From assembly GCF_000189635.1 (NCBI RefSeq), contig NW_002476472.1, positions 124,001 through 188,000 of the forward strand: DNA of 64,000 nt, in the 5' to 3' direction. The notes under the pieces were generated by a model. It searched no databases. It saw nothing but the letters and a program-made list of their open reading frames with translations, and was not told where the DNA came from. Positions 49,644 through 61,404 of this stretch are shown here, piece by piece. This DNA comes from Tetrahymena thermophila SB210 (lineage: Eukaryota > Ciliophora > Oligohymenophorea > Hymenostomatida > Tetrahymenidae). Within the stretch, counting starts at the first letter, position 1. Every line of letters starts with the position of its first letter. Both the position numbers and the translations under genes were made by a program.

Positions 49644-52600
49644 ATGTCTCAAGAATCAATGAATGGACTGCTTTAGTTCATTAAGGACATTAGGCAGTGT
49701 AAAAATAAAGAATAAGAGTATAGCAGAGTTGCAAAAGAATTAGCAAAGATTAGAAATAAGTTTGAAAATAAAGGTATATCAGGCTATTAGCGCAAGAAGT
49801 ATGTTTGGAAAATGCTTTACATATACATTCTAGGTTATGAAATTGATTTCGGTCATTTCCAAGCAGCAAATTTGATCAATTCCTCGAAATTTTCTGAAAA
49901 GTACACTGGCTATATAGCGACTGGTAACATATTGAATTATAATATTGTCTGATTCGAAAGAATGATTTTAATTTTTGAAATCCTCATCTTGCATTTTATT
50001 CACATGACTAAAATATTAAAAATAGGCATTTTGGTAAACGAAAATAACTCAGAAATTTACAAAACAATAGCATAATCAATTAAGTAAGACATTTAGAGTA
50101 TGAATGAAATTAATCAATCCTTAGCTATTTCTATGATAGGCTCTCTTGCTCCTAAGGAACTTACTGAGTAGCTTGATTAAGAAATTATTAGAATAGTACT
50201 TGGAGAGAGAAATTGCTAGCCTTAAGTTCGTAAAAAAGCAATCCTCTGTTTATTAAGAATGTATAGAAAGTATAATGAAAGATATGATCCAACTAAATGG
50301 GTTTCACAAACAATCAAGATGTTTGAAGGAAGTAATTCATTCATTTATTTTATTTGCACTATTTCAACTAAAATGACGAATAAAAAACAGACTTAAAAAA
50401 ATATTAAATCAAATTATTCTTCAATAAAATCAATCAGATTTTTGCTCTTTCAATTTCAAATCAAGACTTATTAGATTTTAAATAAAAACAAATTAAATAA
50501 TTGATTATTTTATTAAGATTTAATATCATTTATTTTATTGCAAATTTATTTATTGTCAGCACCTTTTGATTCTAATTTTAATTAATATAAAAAGGGTATT
50601 TCAGCTTAGGTTTTTTGAGCGCCTCAGCTTCATTCCTTCTAGGTGTTGCATAGCTCTCCTCTCCTGAATTGTTTTCAGATGTAGTCCCAAAAATTGTAAA
50701 GATTCTCTCTAAATTAGTTTTAAACAAAGAGTGCTCTAACGATTACTTATATTATCAAACACCTAATCCTTGGTTGTAAGTTAAACTCTTGAAGATTTTG
50801 CAACTCTACCCTATTCCAACAGATGAAAATGTAAAGAAAGTCTTATTAGAAGTATTAAGAACTTTAATTAACATTGATGTCACCAAGAGTGTGAATCGTA
50901 ATAATGTAAACCACGGTATTCTCTTTGAAGCCACTTCACTCTTAATTCATTATGGAGACGGTATTCCTAAAAAGCGTATGGATGAAGTCATTAAAAGATT
51001 GGGTGTCTTCATTTCATTCAGAGAACCTAACTTTAAGTAAATATAATCTTTTCAATAAAAAACGGGAGTATAATTTTTATTTATAAAATAGATATTTAGG
51101 TTTAGAAACTATGTGCAAGCTTGTTCACAATAATGAAGATTTGATTGAGAAGCATTTAAGTACAATTTTAAAGTCTTTAAAATCAAATGATATTTCAATT
51201 AAGAGAAGAGCATTAGAATTGCTTTATTTAATGTGCAATCAAAACACCTCCAAAAGAATAGTAGAAGAATTGTTGGGATATGCTGAAGAAAAAGCTGATT
51301 TAGTTATTAAGGAAGAATTAGTCTTGAAAATAGCTATTTTAGCTGAAAAATTCGCTGATAATTTAACTTGGTACATCGATTGCGTTATAAAATTGATTTC
51401 ATCTTCAGGTGATTTTGTCACTGATGACATCTGGTTCCGTATTATTTAAATGATAGTCGGTTTTGGTAAAGAATCCAATCCAGAATTGCAACGTTATGCT
51501 GCTCTTAAGTTATTCACTTCCATCAACATCCCTCATGCTCATGAAAATCTAGTTTGCATTGCTGCTTTCGTCATATCTGAATACTCTCCTCTTCTCGTAG
51601 ATTCTGGCAAAGACCCTCAAAAGATATTTGATGTTCTTAATCGTCATTACAGTTTATGTTCAGAAAAAGGTAATTTATTATTTATATATAAAGAGTGCTT
51701 GATAATAAATAAATAAATAAATCAAAATCATTATAGTTATTTATGTATATAATTTTAGTCATTATTGTGGTTTAAATAATTTATCATTTGTATTATAGGA
51801 AGATAGATGCTTTTGAACGCATATGCAAAATTAGCAGCAAGATATAGCGATTTAAGAGGTATTGTTTAATCAATATTTGAAGTTTCAAGTGAACACTTCG
51901 ATCCTGATTTACAATAAAGAGGTGTTGAATATAATGCTCTTTTAAATGAGCCTTAATAGGTTTAGCAAATTATCTTTAGTAAATAGCCACCTTTCTCTTT
52001 GGATATTTAGGGCGACAATCCTTTGATTAAGAGAATTTATAAGCTCAAGATGGGTTCTAAATAAGAAATGAAAGATCCCACAGTCGCATTAGAAAATCAG
52101 AGAAGAGCTTAAGAAAGTGTAGAATTCTTGACAAAATCTGCAGTTGGGGTACAAGCACTTAGCAATACCCCATAAGCTAAGATCCCATTAAGCAATCATA
52201 TTGAAAACTTAAAAAACAATGTTCTATACGAAATTAACTAGAATTCTGTTGTTGTATCAGGAAGTAATATTATTTCCCCTCCTCCAAATATGAACTCTCT
52301 CAGCAACATTAATTAAATCAAAAATTTACTTTCTTCCTCAATAGGCTAAGTATATGAATCTAATGAGCTTACTGTTTAATTCAAGAGTGATTATTAACAA
52401 CATATGGGTAAAATTGCTATGTAATTCGAATCTAAGGTATTAATTGTTAATTTTTACTCCTTTTAAATAATAAATTTAAGTTAATTAAATTTGAAAGTAT
52501 ATTTGGAAGTCAAACAAACTACCTTCAATTAATATTCAATTTTTTCAATTTCATTTAAATATTAATCTGATTGAGTTATTGGGTGGTTTAGTTTAAGCTC

Positions 52601-53557
52601 TATTTAATAAAAAGTAGTTGAATTAATAATTGAAAAATTATAAATTGATTCATCAATCCTAACTAATTATCTTTGAAAATTTATTAGAATATTTTAAATA
52701 ATATTAGTCAAAAAATAAATAAATTGATTTAAAATTAAATACATCCCTTTTATTTGTTCTAATAAATTGTTTTTATTAAACACAATTTAAAATTTTTATA
52801 TTTTTAGAAAACATAAAAATAAGAATTTTTTTATGCTTTCATAGTTTTTTTAAAGAAAATTTAATCTAAAAAAGAATTTTTGATTAAATTGAAAAAAAAT
52901 TTTATTTTAATTTTAAATTAAAAGATTGGAAGAATGGAAAATGTTAGTTTTGTTATTGCAAACTCAGATTAGAATGGACTAGATTTTAACATCTCTCCTA
53001 TTAAGTATGATGAACATCCTTAAATTATGATGCAAGTTATGTCTACTGATCCTCGCTAATAAATGCCTATTGGTTTATTAGCTTATGATGTTAATGGATA
53101 AAATAAAAGAATAGAAATCCCTCTTCCTATTTTTACTAATAAGTTTATTTAAAGAGTTGATATGCCTTAAGATGCATTTGATAAATTCTGGATTGAATAT
53201 TCTTCTGGCAGTAACAGTACTTCACACAAATTAGATGCTTATATTCCTAATCCTGCATAAATTAATGTCTCAATCAATGATATTCTTAAAAGAGCAGGTG
53301 GGCTTTTAAATAATGTCTTGGGTCTTAAAGTTATGGCTATCCCTGACATGAACAATATTAACGTATTATACGGTGTAGGATAGTTTACTTACAAAGATGT
53401 TGAAAAGAATGCAGTTAAAAACTTACCAGTTATGATTTAAATGGAAGGATCTGAGGTTTATAAAGAGCACCTCAGATTATCTCTCCGTGGAGCTGGTCAT
53501 GGTTTCCCTATTGCTAATCTCTATCAAATTATTGTAAGTTTTATGGGTGTCGATTGA
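49644..53557 (+). CDS. AP-2 complex subunit alpha (alpha-adaptin)
   Basis: Six exons: 49644-49923, 50026-50331, 50610-51036, 51092-51669, 51799-52436 and 52925-53557; 953 residues, TGA at 53555; all phases match. The start MSQESMNGLLQFIKDIRQCK aligns with the conserved alpha-adaptin N-terminus, followed by the characteristic KELAKIRNKF, KYVWKMLYIYILGYEIDFGH and NLINSSKFSEKYTGY. The alpha-solenoid trunk is recognisable (QTPNPWLQVKLLKILQLYP, ILFEATSLLIHYG, FISFREPNFKYLGLETMCKL, ELVLKIAILAEKF, HENLVCIAAFV). A hinge rich in Ser/Asn follows (about 630-740). The last exon (KIGRMENVSFVIAN onward) is the appendage domain. The protein recruits cargo and accessory proteins to clathrin-coated pits at the plasma membrane as part of the AP-2 heterotetramer. 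Ciliates have several AP complexes; the IDFGH and trunk motifs favour alpha over gamma or delta. Confidence 0.96.
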
Positions 53558-56500
53558 TAGATAGAAAATTACTTACACTGATTTACAAATTTAAAAAAAT
53601 TAAATTAATTGTAAAATTAAATATTAGAAAGGCTTTTTAATTAAATTATTTAATGAAATTGTCCTAATATTATGAATGATATTTCTTGTTTTACTTAAAT
53701 TTTTTACTGTATAAATAAATATTTTTGACTTCTCTTACAATTTAATAAATAATGAAAGCTCTTTTAAATATTTTTTTATAACTTTTAAGTTATTTTTAAT
53801 AAATGTATTTAAAAATGGAAAATTATTTTCTTAAAATATTGTTAGAAAATATAAAATTAACCTAAAAAAGTATTTTTTATTATTTATAAAGTTATTTATA
53901 ACCATTTGATCATTACTCATATCAGAATATTGTTAATTTGCATCAAATGTAAGACTATGCTCTAATTCTAAATTTTACATTCAATTTTATTTTTTGAGTC
54001 AAATATTTTAGGATAAATTCTGTTAGATAACTGAAAAAATAAATTTATTTTATTTCTTATTTGTTTATTTGTTATTTATTTATTTTATTTGTTGTTTGAT
54101 AGAATTTTGTGAATAAAATTGATATTGAAATATAGAAATAAAATGGTTTTAAAAATAATATCAACTGTTTATTTCAATTACATAATTTATTTAATTTAAT
54201 TCATATTTTTAGCAAATCCGTCAATTTCATAATGAATCCAATCAATACAAAAATAAAAAATTTAATACTTGATATTAATTATGATAACTTCATTGAAATA
54301 ATAAAATGAGTGTTTTACTTTTAAATTTCTCATTTAAATTTCAAAGTTGTTAGAAAATAAAATCAAAAGTTTTAAATTTTTTTATTTTTAGTGATATATT
54401 TATCGTTTAAAGTGATAAACTTTTGATTTTAAAGTAATAATTTTAAAATGGTTTTTATAGACTATATTGATTGTTTATATATAAAAGATTATTTAGAATT
54501 GCTGCTCAACAATATATTAAAAAATGAAATCAAAATGACACAATTTAATAACTTAATACATCATAATTCAAAGTTAAAATAGTGATGGATTAATCAAATT
54601 ATTTTTTAAGACAATCTCTATTTAAGATATAAATATCAATATTCACCAACTTACCAAAACGAACATGAATATTTATAAAATTAAAGCTAAAAAAATTACA
54701 TGATGCATAAATATTTGAATAACAAAAGTTAAAAAATATGTCAATGCAATAAATGTAAATAGTTTTAAAAACTATTTTTAAAAATTATTTTATTTATTTT
54801 TTAAAACTTGAAGAAAAAATAGTTCAGCAAGTAATTGTAATTAGCAAGGGGAAATACTTAATAAAGGCTTGTAGTTTATGAAAAATAATGCATTTTGAAA
54901 TATTAAAAGAAAAGTAAAGCTTTGATTATCTATAAAAATAAACTAAAAATAATTGAAAAAAAAAAATATAAATAGCAGACTAAATAATTCATAATTAATT
55001 TACACTTCACTCAAAATAAAAATTGATTTAATTACATTGTCAATCTGATTAAAAGTTAATAGTAACTAAACCAAAATTTAAATTAATAAAAGAAAATACT
55101 TAACAAGTAATTGCGTGAATATTACTTATAATATAAAATAATTACGACTTATTATAGCAAACATTTAAGTGCGTAATCAATAAATAATTGACTGTTCAAA
55201 ACACAAATAAATATATATGTTCATTTGAAAGTTATAAATAGTTCTGCTTATTAATTTTTTCAAGGTTAACCACCTCAAAAAAATCAAAAAGATCATTTTT
55301 TATTATACTTACAAAGTCAAATTTTGATGATTTTTTAATTACTAAAAATAAGATTTGGTTTTATAATTTAAATTTGAGTGAGCTTTACAAAAAATAATAA
55401 AGAAAAAGCTATTCGTTCATTTTTTCATTTTTTAATGCTTTTATTTTAATCTTATTAAAGATTATTCGTTTAAAATTAAATATCTAACATTTGTTAAGCA
55501 GCATTACCAAAAAATTAATAAATAAATTAGACTTTAATTTTATCTCTCTTAGTTCTATAAATAAATTATGAATGTACAAATCAAAATCATTTAAATGATT
55601 AACTTCAAAGAATAAAAAGTATCTTTTATCATCTAATTTATTTTATTATTTAATTGATTAAGTTATTTTTTATTGTATTAGGGTAAATATATATGAGTGT
55701 GCGTTTTTGTTGAAGCTAATTATGAGGAAATATTATTAAAGTTAATTAAAAGAATTAAATTTCTTTGAAATATATGTAACTAGGCTTGACAAATTAAGAA
55801 AAGTCTAAGGGTTTTTTTCTATTATAAATAAATGTATAAATGAAGTTAGATTTTAATGAAATATTAATTAAGTCCATCAGACTTTTTAACAAAAATATTT
55901 AAAATCTTTTATAATTGATAAGAATTGCAAAGGTGATCAATCAAATAGTTAATTCTTTTATTAGTCAGAATGTTTTTCTAAAGATATTCAAATATCTAAT
56001 TTCTTTCACTCATTAACTCTTTTTTTATGATCGTTCTTAATGTATATCTTAAATTGCCTTATTAAAATTATCTTCCCCAAGATAATTTCTGTTAGTTTCT
56101 AAAAAAAGCGATATTTTCTGATGGCAAAGATATTTTTTCAGCCACCTAACATTATCGAGAATATGTAATAACGTTCAGAAGTTATCAAAAAAATTTATTT
56201 AAACCCTTTTATTTGAAGATTTTAAACATTTTATTTAGGTTGCAAAATAAATAGGATTTTGATTATTCAATAGAAATTTGCATAATTTGTTATCATCGAT
56301 GGTTTGTTTCTTTTTGTTTGTCTGTTTATGGATTAAGTAAGAGGGAAAAAAATTCACAAAATACTTTACACTTGAGAGAAATTAAAATTTTTAATTGCAA
56401 TTGAGGTAAAGCCAAAGCTTCTGAAAATGTTCTAAGAAAAATTTTTGGAAAGACTTTGATTTTGAATATTAATTTCTTTTATATTTCTTATCATAGACCA

Positions 56501-56748
56501 TATTTAGTGTTTATGATGTCAACCAACATATCCTTTAATATTTAATATATCAATTTTGTATCTTCTATCAATTTACTTATTTTCATTGCATTGAAGTTTA
56601 CTTTCTCCCTATTTAAAATTAGATAAGTCATCCAACATCAAATTCTCCTATTTATAATTATTAAAATATATCTTAAAAGCATAAATCTAAATTAATTTTT
56701 GACACTCAAAATCTATTTATTTAAAAACTTCATTTTGTCAAATCTATC
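53558..56748. other. Long intergenic region, one weak ORF
   Basis: About 3.2 kb. Most is low-complexity A/T sequence with TTTATTTA runs near 54050-54100. The only stretch with coding-like character is the candidate at 55970-56404, annotated separately. Confidence 0.5.
55970..56404 (+). CDS. Candidate small hypothetical protein
   Basis: An open frame of 435 nt in the ciliate code (144 residues, ATG at 55970 or 56027, TGA at 56402). From residue about 20 the composition differs from random A/T translation: SDGKDIFSATQHYREYVITF, then CIICYHRWF and GLSKREKNSQNTLHLREIKI. The local base composition is less A/T-rich than its surroundings. I recognise no family. It could be a small gene, a terminal exon of an unrecognised gene, a relic, or chance. 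Confidence 0.3.
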
Positions 56749-58722
56749 ATGCTATCTCAACCTGAAAGTACACTCAGCTTTTTTGCTAGAAACCCCAATT
56801 TGACTCGTACATTAACTGTCTTGACTGCTCTTTATGGACTCAAATAGAGCATAAATTACATTAAAAATCGCTCTTAGAAAAAGAAACATGCCAAAATTGA
56901 ATAGATAGCAGCTGAATACCAAAAAAACAGAGACAACTAAATAAAATCTCTTGAAATTCCTTCACTAGAAAAATTGAATATCGGAGAAGAATAAATTGAA
57001 AAAATTATCAGCTCATCTGCTTCTGACTTAGCATAAATGCTTAAAAAGGGTGAAGTTACTAGCGAAAATCTTGTCAACGCTTTTGCTTTAAGATGCTAAA
57101 CTATTGGTCATGAATACAAAGCTATTACCGAGATGAATTATGAGTAAGCTATTTTGCTTGCTAGAGAATGCGATTAAGTTCTATAGAAATTACGCCAAAA
57201 CAATAAGAATTAAATTTCTTCCATCCTTTCTTCCTCTTCTTCTCTTACTGCTAGTGAAGACGGTGAAGAAGGTCAGTAGAGTAACGCCTAGGACAATTCT
57301 AACACTAATGACTCACTAGAAGAGCTTTACTATCAAAAACCTTTATTTGGTGTCCCAGTCTCAATAAAGGATATCATTGAAATGAAGGGATTTGCTGTCA
57401 CTGTTGGATGTATTTCTCGTAAAGACAAAATAGTTCAAGAAGATTCCTTAATTATTAAATTAATTAAAAATTCTGGTGCCATTCCTCTAGTCCGTTCTAA
57501 TATTCCTTAATTAAATATGTCTTCAGATTGCTACAATCGTCTCTATGGCCGTACTTGCAATGCTTGGGATAAATCTAGGTACTCTGGAGGTTCATCTGGA
57601 GGTGAAGCTGTCTTATTAGCTACCAGATGTTCTCCTTTAGGATTTGGCACAGATATTGGTGGTTCAATTCGTATCCCTGCTTCTCTTAACGGTGTAGTAG
57701 GATTCAAGCCAACCAGTGGTAGAACTCCTTTCAAAGGACTTGGTTTTGTGTCAAATTGCATATCTGGCTAATTGATTATTCGTACTTCTCTTGGTCCTAT
57801 GTCTAGATTTGTTGATGATGTTGCAATCGGCATGAAAGTACTCACTGATGAGCAATTCATATAAAGCTAAAAGGCATCTTAAAAAGGAGCTTATCAACCC
57901 ATATTCAGTTTCGACATGAAAAAATACTAGGACAGATCCAAGAAGTATCGCATTGGTTACATCAAAAATTTGCAAACCTTTGATGCTTGTCCTTCATTTT
58001 AGAGAGCTGTTGAAATATCTATTTAAGCCCTGAGGGAATAAGGACATGAACTGATCCCAATCGAATTTCCCTTTGAAAAAGAACTCACTGAGCTTTATTT
58101 CAGCATTTTATCTTCAGACAATAACAGAAGATATTAAGATCAATTAGTGGAGGAAGAATACATTTCTGAGTATGATTCAATTAAATTTATCATGAAATTA
58201 AGCAACTTTACTAAAAAGTGTTTAATTTGGTTACTACGTAAAGCAAAGCAAAACAGAACTGCTGATTTATTGGAGTACGCAAAGACAAATAGGTCAGCTG
58301 AAGATTTTATGATTGTTAGTGGAAAAATTAATTGTAAAAGAGAAGAAATCATCAAATACTTTGAAAATCTAAAAATTGATGCAATAGTCACTCCAGGATA
58401 ACCTCTACCAGCTTTCGGACATGGTTTATCTTCTCATTTCATCACAATTGGATCAGTTTATACTCATATTTGGAACACTCTTAACTTCACTGCAGGAGTC
58501 TTACCAGTAACAACAGTATAAGAAAATGAATAAACCTATAACACTTGCAAATAAAATGATAATATCACTAAGATGATTTAAAAGCACATTAAAAACACAG
58601 CAGGATTACCTGTAAGTGCCTAAGTAGTAACTTTTCCCTACGAAGAAGAGTTATGCTTAAATATCATGAAATAAATTGAAGAAAAAGTAAACTTCTACTA
58701 AAATAACAAAACTCCAATTTGA
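56749..58722 (+). CDS. Fatty-acid-amide-hydrolase-like amidase
   Basis: A single exon of 1,974 nt, 657 residues, ATG at 56749 and TGA at 58720. It belongs to the amidase-signature (Ser-Ser-Lys) family: catalytic Lys207 in SIKDII, cis-Ser282 in SGGSSGGE and nucleophile Ser306 in GTDIGGSIRIP, spaced as in FAAH. Flanking motifs FGVPVSIKD, RSNIPQLNM, VGFKPTSGRTP and GPMSRFVDD also fit. The first 45 residues include a moderately hydrophobic stretch (about 14-32) followed by Lys/Arg, compatible with the membrane anchor seen in FAAH. Residues about 160-190 form a Ser/Asp/Glu-rich insertion just before the amidase core. The expected role is hydrolysis of fatty-acid amides or related amides on internal membranes; substrate cannot be read from the sequence. 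Longer than typical FAAH (about 580) mostly because of this insertion. Codons are relatively G+C-rich for the window, suggesting good expression. Confidence 0.95.
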
Positions 58723-61404
58723 TGAATTAGGTAAACAAACGAAGTAAATTAGTAAACAAATATATAGTTAAATTTTATTATTCATAACAAATTAAAAAAA
58801 CATAATATATTATAATAATATAACCAAATAAATATAATAAATAAATAAATAAATGTAAACATGTATTTATATTTTCTCCTTTTAACAAATATTAATATTT
58901 TATTACAATCTTAATCAAAAATATAAAATTGATTTCATTATTTTCTAAGCTATTAATTTGTATTAGCTAGCTAACATTATTTTTAATTATTTCAAAAATT
59001 AATTCAAAATTATATTAAAAAAGCAACTCAGATTTATAAAGTATTTATATCCACCTATTTTAATTTAAATTGCTATTTTTACATTAATTTAATATTAAGA
59101 AATTAGGTTTTTATCAAGTAATAAGAATTGTAATTCCTCTTTAATTTTAGGAAATAAATTTGGGGTCTATTTGATAATATGTAATTTATTTGATTTGTTT
59201 CATATAAATAAATTGACAATTTAAAACTTACAATGGATTTATTCTTAATTTTTTCTGCTTGAATAAATATTAGATTCAAATAAAATTTTCTAGTAATAAT
59301 TGAGTTCCTTAAAAGTTATTAATAAAACAAATATAAAAAGTCATAATAGAACAAATAAAGAAAGTTATTTATGTAAGTAATTTTTTTATGATTTATTTTA
59401 AAACTTTTTTTCATATAAATAAGTAAATAAATAAAAATGTACTTACAATAGATTTATCCTTAATTTTTTCTGCTTGAATAATTAAAAATAAATTTTAGAG
59501 TGAAATATAATTGTATAGTATTTATTAAATGTAAATTCGGTACTTTAATAGTTTTCAATCAAACAAATATATAAAATCATAGATAGTACTAAGGAACAAA
59601 TAAAGAAAGTTATATATGTAAGCAATTTTTGTATATTTAATTTTTTTAACTTGTTTCATTTTAATAAATTAAACCTTACAAAAGATTTATTCTTTATTTT
59701 TTCTACTTGCATTATTCAAAGTAAATTTTAGACTCAAATGTAAATTGTATATTAATAATTAAATATAGGTTCATTCAGTTCCTTCTTAGATTTTAATAAA
59801 ACAAATATTCAAAGTCAAAGAAAGTATTATAGATTAAATCAAGAAAAATAAAGAATTCTAAAATTTATTTTTTTTAATTTTAAAAGACCTATACAAACAA
59901 AATTATTATTTGAGAATAAAATTAATTAAGGAGCACAAGAGTAAGTTAAGCCAAAATAAATTTTTTTCAGACAAAGTGTTTATTTTAATTATTTATTTAT
60001 TTTTTTTAAGTTGGTAAATGTAAAGTTTTGCTATTTCATTTTAAAATCAATGTAATTTTATATTTTAAAAAATATAATAGAAATGAAAGAAATTGTTTGT
60101 TTTTACTTACTATTTTTTATAAGATATAAATTTAAAAACTATTAATAAAAAGGTTTGATATAAATTGAATCCACTTATTAATTTTTAAGTTGATTTATAT
60201 TGAGATATCCTTAATATTATCATTTATTTTATAAAAAAAACATACATGCTTTTTAATATTTATTATATCAAAAAAAAATGGTTAAAATATAAGTTAAATT
60301 TATTAGATTGATTAATGCTAAAAAAAATGCAAATATAAATAAATAACTAATTGTAAATTATTTATGATATTTTATTTATAATTATTAAGAAATTTATTTA
60401 TTACTTCTTTGCTAAGAAATCTTCTAAAAAAAATAGTTCTAGAATTAGGTAAAAAATGTCCTTATAATTAAATACTTTTGAATGAGTGAGAAACTGAGAA
60501 ACGAATATATTTGCTATCTGTTTATACTATTTTATTCATTTAATTAGTCTACCTTATATATTTATTTATATATCTCCATAAAAAACAATCGAAAGAAAAA
60601 TGATTTAAAAATAAATTGAATAAAATTTTTAATTGTGTTTTTGTATACTAAGATAAAATACAAATAAGCAAATAATAAATAAATTATTCAATTATCAAAT
60701 GTTGATTAATTACTAAGAAAGATTAAACAAATTTATTATTTTATTGGTATAATTTTAGTTTAGTTAGTAATCCTTTTAATATTTATCTATTTTAAATAAA
60801 GATATAAATAATAGCTCATAAATAAAAGGTATTGTAATTATTGATAGTATTGAAGTTATTAATAGTAAAATATAAATAAATAAGCAAACAATAAATGATA
60901 AATGTGTTTAATTTTATTATAAATTATTTAATTAATTAGGTGGTACATAAATTTATTTTATTTATTTATTCATTATAGTTTAATTAATTTAGCTTTTTTA
61001 CATTTAATTTTAGAAATTAATTTCAATTCTATTTTTTATTTACTGAGAATTGATTAGTATGTAGATAATGTATTGTTAGTTTTTATGATTATTTTTATAA
61101 ATATTTTTAGCATATTATCTTGATTTCTCTCAATTTTTATTAATTTTGTAGCTCTAATATTAATCAAATTCAAAATATTGACTAATCTTTAAATGAAAGG
61201 AGCGAGCAAACTCTATTTTTTACTTTTCACTTTTAAATCACAATTTATGTGCTAATTTAAAAGCTGAAAAATAAAATATTTTCCAAATTTGTTACATCCG
61301 ATTCTATTTTTAAAATGCTTTGAAAAACAATTTTTTTGAGGATTTTTTATTAATGAATGAATTCAGTTAAATTAAGATTTAAATAATTTCAGTCAATCAG
61401 TCAG
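58723..61404. other. Intergenic region with degenerate tandem repeats
   Basis: 2.7 kb without a gene between the convergent stops of the amidase (+) and histidine kinase (-) genes. It holds the roughly 230-bp degenerate repeat at 59226-59860; elsewhere only AATAAATAA-type low-complexity DNA and a TCAG run near 61391-61409. Confidence 0.55.
59226..59860. repeat. Degenerate tandem repeat, about 230-bp unit, three copies
   Basis: The block CTTACAATGGATTTATTCTT, continuing into AATTTTTTCTGCTTGAATAA, starts at 59227. It recurs with changes at 59442 and 59675. A second block, ACAAATAAAGAAAGTTAT.TATGTAAG, follows in the first two units at 59351 and 59596, with a weaker trace near 59840. Units are 215 and 233 bp apart. 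No coding frame is conserved across copies. Confidence 0.75.

Noticed and set aside
50332..50609. Continuation of the alpha-adaptin frame through this stretch
   Set aside because: It contains in-frame TGA and low-complexity A/T sequence; GT-AG ends and phase agreement show that it is an intron.
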